The notes under the pieces were generated by a model. That model did not search any database. It was not told where the DNA came from and worked only from the letters and a program-made list of their open reading frames with translations. Shown here one piece after another: positions 36,340-44,574 of a stretch of DNA of 64,000 nt; the stretch's first letter is position 1; every line of letters begins with the position of its first letter. This stretch comes from Phocaeicola coprophilus (GTDB taxonomy: Bacteria > Bacteroidota > Bacteroidia > Bacteroidales > Bacteroidaceae), in the NCBI GenBank assembly GCA_016900015.1, contig JACJJM010000019.1, positions 1-64,000 on the forward strand, read 5' to 3'. The position numbers were made by a program, and so were the translations under genes.

Positions 36340-37110
36340 ATGGAAAAGAAGAAAGAACCTTTGTTCGTTGCCTTGAGCAACCAGAAAGGAGGCGTCGGCA
36401 AGTCCACGCTGACGATACTCCTTGCCAGCTATTTCCATTACCGGAAAGGCAGAAACGTGCTGGTCGTGGACTGCGACTATCCGCAGCACAGCATCCGCGA
36501 CATCCGGGAATGGGACATCAAGACAGTGGAAAAGAACGAAAAGCTTCAGGGAAAGCTGCTGGAACAGTTTGAGGGAAGCGAGCGGAAAGCCTATACCGTG
36601 CTGACCTCCACCCCCGAAGACGCCAAGCAGACCGCCTACGAATTCCTGGACCGCTCGGGAACCGCCTATGACCTTGTGCTGACGGACCTGCCCGGAACGG
36701 TGAATGCCGCAGGCGTGTTCCGTTCCCTGGTGAACATGGACTATCTGTTCGTACCGGTGACACAGAACCGGATGGTCATGCAGAGCAGCATGAACTTCGT
36801 GCTTGCCATCCGGGAACTGCTTTCCCGCAATGACAGTTTCCCGCTGAAGGACATCCGCCTGTTCTGGAACTGCATGGACCGCCGGGTGTCCAAGGAACTT
36901 TACCGCGCCTATACGGAAATCTTCCGCCATCTGAAGCTGAAGACGCTGGAAACCGTATTGCCGAAGGCGGAACGCTTCAACCGGGGCATCTGCACGGATG
37001 GCCAGGTATTCCGCAGCACGCTGTTTCCTCCTTCGCCTTTCCTGCTGAAAGGAAGCCACATCGACCTGCTTGCCGACGAACTGGAAACGATACTCGGACT
37101 TACTGACTAA
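36340..37110 (+). CDS. traA: ParA-family ATPase TraA
   Basis: This 256-residue P-loop ATPase has a deviant Walker A motif, NQKGGVGKSTLTILLASYF, at the N-terminus. Further motifs are VLVVDCDYPQ (A') and YDLVLTDLPGTV (Walker B). It lacks an N-terminal DNA-binding extension, as in small ParA proteins that need a separate centromere-binding partner. ATG at 36340 is chosen because the motif begins 14 residues later, at family-typical distance. Neighbours on both sides are DUF3408 genes. It probably helps keep or position the excised element, or organises the transfer apparatus. Confidence 0.85.
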   Translation: MEKKKEPLFVALSNQKGGVGKSTLTILLASYFHYRKGRNVLVVDCDYPQHSIRDIREWDIKTVEKNEKLQGKLLEQFEGSERKAYTVLTSTPEDAKQTAYEFLDRSGTAYDLVLTDLPGTVNAAGVFRSLVNMDYLFVPVTQNRMVMQSSMNFVLAIRELLSRNDSFPLKDIRLFWNCMDRRVSKELYRAYTEIFRHLKLKTLETVLPKAERFNRGICTDGQVFRSTLFPPSPFLLKGSHIDLLADELETILGLTD

Positions 37111-37124
37111 AAATACAGCATACT

Positions 37125-37544
37125 ATGGCAAACAGAAACCGTAAAATATACGATGTGGACGAGGATGTCCTCAAACGGGTAGTGGCGGGAGATACGGCCG
37201 CCCTTGAAGAAATGACGGACGACGGAGCATCCTCTTCGCCTAAAAGGAAGGACGCAAAAGACGGGGAAAAGGAAATGGAACCCCTTCACGGGGCACCACC
37301 GGAACAGGAAGCGTACCGGAAACGCTTTCTTGCGGAACGTCTCAAAGGCACCCGGCGGCAGACCTACATCCACGATGCGCTGTACCGCGCCATCGCGGGT
37401 GTACTGCCGGTAATCGCACCGGACCTGTCGGTGCCCGCTTTCGTGAACAACGTGCTTTCAGACCACCTGAAGCAGTATGAAGAAATTATCAATGAGATTT
37501 ATAATGAAAAAGCCACTCAAAAACCTATACAATGGAAGAAGTAA
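37125..37544 (+). CDS. Second DUF3408 protein (TraB/TraC position)
   Basis: This 139-residue protein has a charged, low-complexity first half (SSPKRKDAKDGEKEME) and a DUF3408 second half: RRQTYIHDALYRAIAGVL, then VPAFVNNVLSDHLKQYEE. That segment aligns well with the DUF3408 protein at 35607, so the two are paralogues flanking parA. The gene starts 14 bases after the parA stop and overlaps the next gene by 13 bases. Confidence 0.75.
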   Translation: MANRNRKIYDVDEDVLKRVVAGDTAALEEMTDDGASSSPKRKDAKDGEKEMEPLHGAPPEQEAYRKRFLAERLKGTRRQTYIHDALYRAIAGVLPVIAPDLSVPAFVNNVLSDHLKQYEEIINEIYNEKATQKPIQWKK

Positions 37545-38206
37545 TCTATCTGTCGGTACGGACGGCTTGTGCCGCCTATATCTTATATAAAATATGGCAA
37601 ACAAAAAGCCAAGTCAAAAGAATCTGTGATGCGCTGTATCCCGTTTCCTCATCCTCCCAAACGGGGAAAAAAGAAACACCGGCTCCGGAACCGCCTCCGG
37701 AAGCGGATGTGATGGGTGGTACTCAGTCCGTCTATTTAGATGAGAACACGGGCGAAACGGGAGCCCCTTTCCTGAGCCTGCCGCTGGAGAAGGATTTTAT
37801 CGGCGAAGAAACGGAAATGCCGGATGAGGACGTGGAATGCACGCTGGACCTGGAACGGATGCGCCTGTTGCAGGAAGAACAGGAAGAACTGGATGCCATG
37901 AATATACCCACGGAAGCCGTGTCGCAACCGCTGACACAGGCGGACCTGGTGAACATGGCCGACGTGCTGTTCAACCGGAACCGGGCCAGAGAAAACGAGG
38001 AACAATCGTCCCGTGCCGCCCTTACACTGCATGCAATACGTGAAACGGAAATGTTCGCGGTCATTGAGGCACAGGTGGAAAACAAGGAGGTCATCGAGGA
38101 ACTGATGGGAAGGTATCTGGATGAAGAGGGGAATCCGAAGCCGGTCAGGAACAGCACTCCTCCTAAAAATGAATCCGGAAAGGATTGGAAAACACTGATA
38201 GCGTAA
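37532..38206 (+). CDS. traD: Conjugation protein TraD (DUF4122-like)
   Basis: This 224-residue acidic protein has a short hydrophobic N-terminus (EEVIYLSVRTACAAYILYKI) followed by Pro/Glu-rich sequence. A conserved-looking middle block, LTQADLVNMADVLFNRN, fits TraD-type proteins of Bacteroidales ICEs. It overlaps the upstream DUF3408 gene. A terminator at 38229-38276 ends this transcription unit. Confidence 0.65.
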   Translation: MEEVIYLSVRTACAAYILYKIWQTKSQVKRICDALYPVSSSSQTGKKETPAPEPPPEADVMGGTQSVYLDENTGETGAPFLSLPLEKDFIGEETEMPDEDVECTLDLERMRLLQEEQEELDAMNIPTEAVSQPLTQADLVNMADVLFNRNRARENEEQSSRAALTLHAIRETEMFAVIEAQVENKEVIEELMGRYLDEEGNPKPVRNSTPPKNESGKDWKTLIA

Positions 38207-38228
38207 ATAAAGAATCAAAAGACAATGG

Positions 38229-38286
38229 CCGGTGCAGCCGCTTCATACCTGTTATAAGGGGCTGTGCCGGGCGTTGTTATTTTTCC
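38229..38286. terminator. Terminator between traD and the PARIS-like pair
   Basis: CCGGTGCAGCC (38229-38239) pairs with GGCTGTGCCGG (38260-38270, one G-T pair), followed by GCGTTGTTATTTTT. It separates the plus-strand par/traD unit from the convergent minus-strand pair. Confidence 0.7.
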
Positions 38287-38288
38287 TG

Positions 38289-39170
38289 TCACAAAGGCAG
38301 TTCCTGCAATTTCCCGATATCTGTCCTGATGCGGGTAATTTCATCGTATTGTCCAAAAGCCAGGGCCGACCTCATGACATTCTGTTCAAAATCTACCCCG
38401 GTATTTTCACACAGTTTTTTCCCGATGGACACCAGTGCATTGTAGAGGTCATGGCCGCGGACATACAGGTATGCATTCGTTTCCCGCAGTCCCAAAGCCT
38501 CATAGCGGACTCTTTCCGTTTCAAGGTCGAACCCGTATTGCGCAGCCACGTCCACCGTTTCAGCAGCCAGATTTTCTTGCATGCGCTTCAGGAAAGCCGC
38601 GCCGTTGTCCAGTTCATCCCCTTGCCGGTATTGAAACGCGACACACCGATGAAAGTCACCCCGTTTGAAACGGGGATGGTTCTCCCTTTCCTGATGCAGC
38701 ATCAGCAGGAAAGGCTCGTACACGATCCGGGAATATCCTTCCAGAAAAGAGCGGAAGTCAAACTGTTTTCTCCCTTCCACTTCATCAAAGGCCTGCTGCA
38801 GTTTGTCGGCAAACGCACAATGGTTTTCCCAAGAATAGGCATAGGTCTGCAGGATACCCTTTTCCGCCTGCAGGTCCTCACCGGAAAGATAACGGAGGTC
38901 GCTGTCTATGCAGATGAAGAACCGTCGGGAAAGGAAGTCCTTGTATTTCAAGCATTGCGTGCATCCGGTAGTGGGAGAACCTTTCTCATTGGTCGTTGCC
39001 CGCATGAACTTGTAATGTCCCGTACGGTATTGGGAAAGGCACTGTTGCCAGAACCAGATGTCATCCGTGTCTTCCACATGAACCACGGCATCTACGTTGT
39101 AGAGCCTGGCGGATGCCGCCAGCCCTTTGGCCGCTTTGGCATAAAAGTCACGCTTGTCCGCTTCCGTCAT
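38289..39170 (-). CDS. ariB: DUF4435 protein, AriB-like nuclease of a PARIS system
   Basis: This 293-residue protein starts at the ATG overlapping the ATPase stop (ATGA). The N-terminal VVHVEDTDDIWFWQQCL supplies the acidic residues (Glu33, Asp34, Asp36) of the TOPRIM-like metal site, and RRFFICIDSDLRYL supplies the second acidic pair. YAYSWENHCA is the third DUF4435 hallmark. In PARIS, AriB is a toprim nuclease held by AriA and released on phage anti-restriction signals, after which it cuts host tRNA. The pair architecture and order match PARIS. The symbol is by analogy. Confidence 0.75.
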   Translation of the reverse strand: MTEADKRDFYAKAAKGLAASARLYNVDAVVHVEDTDDIWFWQQCLSQYRTGHYKFMRATTNEKGSPTTGCTQCLKYKDFLSRRFFICIDSDLRYLSGEDLQAEKGILQTYAYSWENHCAFADKLQQAFDEVEGRKQFDFRSFLEGYSRIVYEPFLLMLHQERENHPRFKRGDFHRCVAFQYRQGDELDNGAAFLKRMQENLAAETVDVAAQYGFDLETERVRYEALGLRETNAYLYVRGHDLYNALVSIGKKLCENTGVDFEQNVMRSALAFGQYDEITRIRTDIGKLQELPL

Positions 39171-39985
39171 GGCCGCTCCAAATCTTGAATGAACACAATC
39201 TTGTCCTCCCAGCCATTGGCAAAGATGTTCGGGGAGTGGGTGGTCAGTATCACCTGGCAATACGGATTCAACTGCCGTATCCATTCGATCAGACGATCCT
39301 GCCAGCTGATGTGCAGGGAGATTTCCGGCTCGTCCATCAACAATACATTCGGTTTCTCTTCCTGAAGGAAAACGGTGGTCAGAATCAGCAGCATCTGCTT
39401 TTCACCGGAAGACAGCTGGTCCAGTTGGATTTTTCTACCAGAGTTATCACCAGTTGATGCATTGCCCGCCAAATGCTTTCCTTCTGTTTCCCGGATTGAA
39501 AAAACAAGTGTGTTATTTTGCGGGTCTATCGTAATCTCTTTGCCTGTTTCCTTAAACAAGGTATTGACCAATTTGAAAAAAGTGTCGATCCGTTTCTGAA
39601 TCATATCCGCTTTCTCCGGATAGTTCAACATCTTCATCCGATAATCGAAAAACGAAGTGCCTTCCCCGTTCTGGTTGATGACATGTTTGAGTTCCTGAAG
39701 CAACATGCTTTCCGTCTTTTTCTTCGCATTGGCAGGCACATCAAATGAACGGATGTATGTGACCGGACTGTCGATGGCTGTGCCACTAACGGATTCGGCA
39801 ATCCCTTTCTTTATTTTCTGTCCGGTATAGTAATCCGACATCAGGTTGAGCAGGGTGGTCTTTCCGCAGCCGTTGATGCCGACAAGGATATTCACATCAT
39901 CGTGTATGCCTTCCCATTGCAGGTCAAGCCTTCCCCACATCCTCCGTACCTGAAACCAGCCTATATATTTGCCTTTATTTTCCAT
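39167..39985 (-). CDS. ariA: ABC-type ATPase, AriA-like sensor of a PARIS system
   Basis: This 272-residue ATPase has Walker A VGINGCGKTTLLNL at about residues 35-48, the signature LSSGEKQMLLIL at about 195, Walker B VLLMDEPEISLH and the switch histidine in LTTHSPNIF. This is an OLD/RecF-like AAA15 arrangement, as in AriA, which oligomerises and holds AriB. It is shorter than I would expect for AriA, so a reduced central region is possible. It is translationally coupled to the DUF4435 gene. A minus-strand TAGTTTTG box lies 21 bases upstream. Confidence 0.75.
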   Translation of the reverse strand: MENKGKYIGWFQVRRMWGRLDLQWEGIHDDVNILVGINGCGKTTLLNLMSDYYTGQKIKKGIAESVSGTAIDSPVTYIRSFDVPANAKKKTESMLLQELKHVINQNGEGTSFFDYRMKMLNYPEKADMIQKRIDTFFKLVNTLFKETGKEITIDPQNNTLVFSIRETEGKHLAGNASTGDNSGRKIQLDQLSSGEKQMLLILTTVFLQEEKPNVLLMDEPEISLHISWQDRLIEWIRQLNPYCQVILTTHSPNIFANGWEDKIVFIQDLERP

Positions 39986-40005
39986 ACAAATTCATTTTTG
40001 AAATA

Positions 40006-40013
40006 CAAAACTA
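40006..40013 (-). promoter_or_regulatory. Putative -7 box of the PARIS-like pair
   Basis: TAGTTTTG on the minus strand fits TAnnTTTG and lies 20 bases before the ATPase ATG. It gives the pair its own promoter, separate from the transfer operon. Confidence 0.45.
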
Positions 40014-40322
40014 TTAAAATTCAGGCAAATGCACAACTTCTGTCCGGCAAAATTGCTGAAACTGCGTTGTTTTCAACCCGTTCCATTGCTTATGGCATTA
40101 TTTTTCGGATAGAGAACAGACAGCCCTTAAACAAAAAGTTCCGCCCTGGTACGCTGGTCTGCGGGAAGCGTGGCGGATTCTAGCGATGCAAAGGTATGCT
40201 TTTTATCTTACACTGCAAAACCCTGGATTGGAAATCCGAACGGGACATTTATAATGTTGCATGTAGCATGGCTTCTGATACCTGAAAACAAAGCATCAAG
40301 GATGCTGAATCATGTTTAGAAC

Positions 40323-40394
40323 TGACATCTGAAGACATCTGCCGCCATGTGGTGAAACACCTGTACCATGCTGCATTCTCCACCTCTATATTTG
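40323..40394 (+). promoter_or_regulatory. Promoter of the transfer operon with composite motif
   Basis: TATATTTG at 40387-40394 is a good -7 box 40 bases before traE. Upstream are TGACATCTGA (40323-40332) and GGTGAAACA (40351-40359), then CCATG six bases on, with the same spacing as at 35319-35400. The first block is partly repeated as GACATCTG at 40335-40342. The rest of the 450-base gap holds no gene. Confidence 0.6.
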
Positions 40395-40433
40395 CACCGA
40401 AATCAATTGTGTAACCCCAAAAACGATTCAAGC

Positions 40434-40730
40434 ATGAGAAAAAGAATCCTTTTTACCGCATTGAGCGTGTTAGTGACAGCAGGGGCTTTCGCCCAGGGCG
40501 AGGGACTTGCAGGCATCAACGAGGCCACCAGCCTCATGACCAGCTATTTTGACCCGGCGACGAAGCTGTGTTATGCCATCGGCGCCGTGCTCGGCCTGGT
40601 GGGAGGCATCAAGACCTACGGAAAGTTCTCCAGCGGAGACCCCGACACGTCGAAGACCGCCGCGAGCTGGTTCTTCGCCTGTATCTTCCTGATTGTGGCC
40701 GCCACCATCCTGCGTTCCTTCTTCCTCTGA
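40434..40730 (+). CDS. traE: Conjugative transfer protein TraE (DUF4134)
   Basis: This 98-residue inner-membrane protein has a signal-like N-terminus (LFTALSVLVTAGAFAQG) and two hydrophobic helices separated by KTYGKFSSGDPDTSKTAA, a hallmark of DUF4134/TraE. It is thought to be a small pilin or VirB2/B3-like channel component. It is the first gene of the tra operon, right after the TATATTTG promoter. ATG at 40434 is chosen because the signal sequence begins there. Confidence 0.9.
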   Translation: MRKRILFTALSVLVTAGAFAQGEGLAGINEATSLMTSYFDPATKLCYAIGAVLGLVGGIKTYGKFSSGDPDTSKTAASWFFACIFLIVAATILRSFFL

Positions 40731-40734
40731 GCCT

Positions 40735-41055
40735 ATGGAGTACGACGTGAACAAGGGCGTGGGAAAACAGGTGGAGTTCAAGGGGCTTACCTCCATGTAC
40801 CTCTTCATCCTGGCGGGCGGACTCGCCGCCGTGCTGCTGGCGGTGGTCGTCCTTTACCTCGCCGGTGCGGGGCAATGGACCTGCATCCTGGGCGGCATCT
40901 TCGCCGGCAGCCTGCTGGCCTGGGGCGTGTTCCGGCTGAACGCGCGGTTCGGCGAACACGGGCTGATGAAGATGCTGGCGGAAAAGCGCCACCCGCGCTA
41001 CCTGATCCGGCGCAGAAAGATATTCCGGATGTTGAACCCTGAAAGAAAGCCATGA
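40735..41055 (+). CDS. traF: Conjugative transfer protein TraF (DUF4133)
   Basis: This 106-residue protein starts with EYDVNKGVGKQVEFKGL, typical of DUF4133. Two adjacent hydrophobic helices follow (YLFILAGGLAAVLLAVVVLY and the ILGGIFAGSLLAW region), then a basic tail. It is VirB3-like in size and topology. It follows traE by 4 bases and overlaps traG by 4 bases. Confidence 0.9.
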   Translation: MEYDVNKGVGKQVEFKGLTSMYLFILAGGLAAVLLAVVVLYLAGAGQWTCILGGIFAGSLLAWGVFRLNARFGEHGLMKMLAEKRHPRYLIRRRKIFRMLNPERKP

Positions 41056-43565
41056 GAAACATACTGAAAGCCGAGACACTGGAACGGAAATTCCCCCTGC
41101 TTGCCGTGGAGCACGGCTGCATCGTGTCGAAGGACGCGGACCTGACGGTCGCCTTCGAGGTGACGCTGCCCGAGGTGTACACCGTGGCGGCGGGGGAATA
41201 CGAAGCCATCCACTCCGTGTGGGTGAAGGCCATCCGGGTGCTGCCCGACTATTCCATCGTGTGCAAGCAGGACTGGTTCACGGAAGAGAGCTACCGGCCG
41301 GACTGGGAAGGCAGGGAGATGAGCTTCCTGGCCCGGAGCTATGAACGCCACTTCAACGAGCGTCCCTACCTGAACCACCGCTGTTACCTCTACGTGACCA
41401 AGACCGTGCGGGAACGGAGCCGCCGGAACAGCGACTTCAGCACCCTGTGCCGGGGGCATATCCTGCCCAAGGAAGTGACGGACAAGGAGGCCGCCTCCCG
41501 TTTCATGGAGGCGGTGGAACAGTTCGAACGGATTGTCAACGACTCGGGGCATGTGTGCCTGCGCCGCCTGCCGCCGGAAGAAATCACGGGCACGGAAGAG
41601 CGTCCGGGGCTGGTGGAACGCTACCTGTCCCTTTCTCCGGAAGGCGGGCAAACGGTGCTGGAAGACATCTGCCTGGAGCCGGACCGGATGCGCATCGGAG
41701 ACAAGCGGCTGTGCCTGCACACCCTCTCCGCGGCGGACGACCTCCCCGGCAAGGTGGGCACCGACATGCGCTACGGGCGGATGTCCACGGACCGCAGCGA
41801 CTGCCGCCTCTCGTTCGCCGCCCCCGTAGGACTGCTGCTCCCCTGCAACCACATCTATTCGCAGTATGTCTTCATCGACGACGCGCGGACAGTGTTGCAG
41901 GACATGGAGAAGACCGCCCGGAACATGCTCTCCCTCTCCCGATACAGCCGCAGTAACGCAGTAAACCGGGAATGGGTGGAAATGTACCTGGACGAGGCCC
42001 ACACGAAAGGCGTGCTGCCCGTGCGCTGCCACTGCAACGTGCTTGCCTGGGCGGAAGACGGGGAAAGCCTGCGGCGTGTCAAGAACGATACGGGAAGCCA
42101 GCTGGCCATGATGGAATGCACGCCCCGCCACAACACGGTTGACGTGCCGGTGCTGTACTGGGCGGGCATCCCCGGCAATGCGGGTGACTTTCCTGCCGAG
42201 GAAAGTTTCCACACCTTCCTGGAGCAGGCGGTATGCCTGTTTACGGAAGAGACGAACTACCGCAGTTCGCTCAGCCCGTTCGGCATCCGTATGGCGGACC
42301 GCCAGAGCGGGGTACCCGTACACGTGGACCTCAGCGACGAACCGATGAGGCGGGGCATCATCACCAACCGCAACAAGTTCGTGCTCGGCCCGTCCGGAAG
42401 CGGGAAATCGTTCTTCACCAACCACCTGGTGAGGCAGTATTACGAACAGAACACCCATATCCTGCTGGTGGATATCGGGAACAGCTACCAGGGGCTGTGC
42501 AGACTGATCAACCGCCGCACGAAGGGCGAGGACGGCATCTACCTGACCTATGAGGAAGACAACCCGATCGCCTTCAACCCCTTCTATACCGATTCCGGGG
42601 AGTTCGACGTGGAGAAGCGCGAAAGCATCAAGACGCTGATACTGACCCTCTGGAAACGGGAGGACGAGGCGCCGAGCCGTTCGGAGGAAGTCGCCCTGTC
42701 CGGCGCGGTGAACGCCTATATCCGGAAAATCACGCAGGACCGGAGCCTGAGACCGGACTTCAACGGTTTCTACGAGTTCGTACGCGACGATTACCGCCGG
42801 ATGATGGAAGAGAAGAAGGTGCGTGAAAAGGACTTCGACATCGACGGTTTCCTGAACGTGCTGGAACCCTTCTACCGGGGAGGCGACTATGACTTCCTGC
42901 TGAATTCCGGCCGGAAGCTGGACCTCACGAACAAACGGTTCATTGTCTTCGAGCTGGACAACATCTCCTCGAACAAGGTGCTGCTGCCGGTGGTGACGCT
43001 GATCATCATGGAAACCTTCATCGGCAAGATGCGCAAGCTGAAAGGCGTCCGGAAAATGATACTGATCGAGGAATGCTGGAAGGCCCTGATGTCGGCGAAC
43101 ATGAGTGAATATGTAAAATATTTGTTCAAGACCGTCCGGAAATACTTTGGGGAAGCGGTAGTGGTCACCCAGGAAGTGGACGACATCATCTCCTCGCCCA
43201 TTGTGAAAGAGGCCATCATCAACAACAGCGACTGCAAGATTCTGCTTGACCAGCGGAAATACATGAACAAGTTCGACCAGATACAGAAACTGCTCGGGCT
43301 GACGGACAAGGAAAAGGGACAGATCCTCTCCATCAACCAGGCGAACCGCCCGGGGAACACCTACCGCGAGGTATGGATCGGGCTGGGAGGTACCCGTTCT
43401 GCCGTGTACGCCACGGAGGTGAGCGAAGAAGAGTACCTGGTGTACACGACGGAGGAATCCGAGAAACTGGAACTGCAACGGCTGGCGGACGGGCTGGACG
43501 GCGACCTGGAACTTGCCGTGCGCCGCCTTGCCGGAAAAAGACGCGACGAAAAGAAACAACCCTAA
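41052..43565 (+). CDS. traG: Conjugation ATPase TraG (VirB4 family)
   Basis: This 837-residue cytoplasmic ATPase energises assembly of the mating channel. The N-terminal half includes the CagE/VirB4 region. Walker A is VLGPSGSGKSFFTNHLV at about residue 447, Walker B-like KMILIEECWKALMS is at about 670, and VVVTQEVDDIISSPIV follows. The length is typical of Bacteroidales TraG. The GC-rich DNA produces long open frames on the other strand that are not genes. Confidence 0.95.
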   Translation: MRNILKAETLERKFPLLAVEHGCIVSKDADLTVAFEVTLPEVYTVAAGEYEAIHSVWVKAIRVLPDYSIVCKQDWFTEESYRPDWEGREMSFLARSYERHFNERPYLNHRCYLYVTKTVRERSRRNSDFSTLCRGHILPKEVTDKEAASRFMEAVEQFERIVNDSGHVCLRRLPPEEITGTEERPGLVERYLSLSPEGGQTVLEDICLEPDRMRIGDKRLCLHTLSAADDLPGKVGTDMRYGRMSTDRSDCRLSFAAPVGLLLPCNHIYSQYVFIDDARTVLQDMEKTARNMLSLSRYSRSNAVNREWVEMYLDEAHTKGVLPVRCHCNVLAWAEDGESLRRVKNDTGSQLAMMECTPRHNTVDVPVLYWAGIPGNAGDFPAEESFHTFLEQAVCLFTEETNYRSSLSPFGIRMADRQSGVPVHVDLSDEPMRRGIITNRNKFVLGPSGSGKSFFTNHLVRQYYEQNTHILLVDIGNSYQGLCRLINRRTKGEDGIYLTYEEDNPIAFNPFYTDSGEFDVEKRESIKTLILTLWKREDEAPSRSEEVALSGAVNAYIRKITQDRSLRPDFNGFYEFVRDDYRRMMEEKKVREKDFDIDGFLNVLEPFYRGGDYDFLLNSGRKLDLTNKRFIVFELDNISSNKVLLPVVTLIIMETFIGKMRKLKGVRKMILIEECWKALMSANMSEYVKYLFKTVRKYFGEAVVVTQEVDDIISSPIVKEAIINNSDCKILLDQRKYMNKFDQIQKLLGLTDKEKGQILSINQANRPGNTYREVWIGLGGTRSAVYATEVSEEEYLVYTTEESEKLELQRLADGLDGDLELAVRRLAGKRRDEKKQP

Positions 43566-43579
43566 AAACAGAAACAATC

Positions 43580-43942
43580 ATGAAAAAGAACAGACAACTG
43601 CTGAAGCTGGCCGCCTGCCTCATGGGTGCGGCAGCCCTGATGCTGCAAGGATGTGCGGACATCAAGGGGCCGGAAACGGAAAAGCTGTGCGGGCCGTGGA
43701 CAAGCGTGGAGGGGAAACCCGACGTGCTGGTTTACCGGGAAGGGGATTCCTACAAGGTGACGGTGTTCGCCCGCAGCGGGAAGACACGCCGCCTGAGGCC
43801 GCAGACCTACCTGCTGGTGGAAGAGGACGGGAACCTCTTCATCAATACCGGATACCGCATTGACGTGGCCTACAACGAGGCTGCCGACGTGCTGACCTTC
43901 TCCCCGGGAGGCGACTATGTGCGGAAGGAGGTACAGCCATGA
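43580..43942 (+). CDS. traH: Lipoprotein TraH (DUF3876-like)
   Basis: This 120-residue protein has a lipoprotein signal (LAACLMGAAALMLQGC) with the acceptor Cys near residue 25. A small beta-rich mature domain follows (GPWTSVEGKPDVLVYREG, VEEDGNLFINTGYRID), as in DUF3876 proteins found between traG and traI. It is probably periplasmic and part of the mating apparatus. The stop overlaps the traI ATG. Confidence 0.75.
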   Translation: MKKNRQLLKLAACLMGAAALMLQGCADIKGPETEKLCGPWTSVEGKPDVLVYREGDSYKVTVFARSGKTRRLRPQTYLLVEEDGNLFINTGYRIDVAYNEAADVLTFSPGGDYVRKEVQP

Positions 43943-44571
43943 GAGCGGGAAAAATCCTGGCATTCGGCCTGGCGGCAGCGCTCGGCACGTCCGCCGCACA
44001 GGCGCAATGGGTGGTGAGCGACCCCGGGAACCTCGCGCAAAGCATCATCAACATGTCGGACAACATCGCCCACACCTCGAAGACGGCCGTGAACACGGCG
44101 GAGAGCTTTGCTGAAACCGTGAAGATCTACGAACAGGCCAAACGCTACTACGATGCGCTGAAAAGCGTGAACAACCTGGTGCGTGACGCCCGCAAGGTAC
44201 AGGAAATCATCCTGATGACCGGTGAGGTGTCGGACATCTACGTGACGAACTTCGGGAAGATGATGGACGATGAGAACTTCTCCCCGGAGGAACTGGACGC
44301 CATCGCCTTCGGATACACGAAGCTGCTGGAAGAGAGCAACGGCGTGCTGCAGGACCTGAAACAGGTGATCAACGTGAGCACGCTCTCCATGACGGACAAG
44401 GACCGCATGGACGTGGTGGACGGATGCTACCGCAGCATGCGGCGCTACCGGAACCTGGTGAGCTATTATACGAACCGCAACATCGCCGTCAGCTTCCTGC
44501 GTGCCCGGAAGAAGAACGACCTGGACCGCGTGATGCGGCTCTACGGGAAAGCTGACGCCAAATACTGGTAG
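43939..44571 (+). CDS. traI: Conjugative transfer protein TraI (DUF4141)
   Basis: This 210-residue secreted protein has a cleavable signal ending in AQAQW and a helical mature part (SIINMSDNIAHTSKTAVN, KIYEQAKRYYDALKSVNN), as in DUF4141/VirB5-like TraI. In VirB5 proteins this kind of helical domain sits at the pilus tip. The traJ ATG follows after 3 bases. Confidence 0.85.
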   Translation: MRAGKILAFGLAAALGTSAAQAQWVVSDPGNLAQSIINMSDNIAHTSKTAVNTAESFAETVKIYEQAKRYYDALKSVNNLVRDARKVQEIILMTGEVSDIYVTNFGKMMDDENFSPEELDAIAFGYTKLLEESNGVLQDLKQVINVSTLSMTDKDRMDVVDGCYRSMRRYRNLVSYYTNRNIAVSFLRARKKNDLDRVMRLYGKADAKYW

Positions 44572-44574
44572 CCC

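Noticed and set aside
40998-43577. An 859-codon open frame on the minus strand opposite traG
   Set aside because: traG has all VirB4 motifs on the plus strand. The antisense frame has no recognisable domain and exists because stops are rare in GC-rich DNA.
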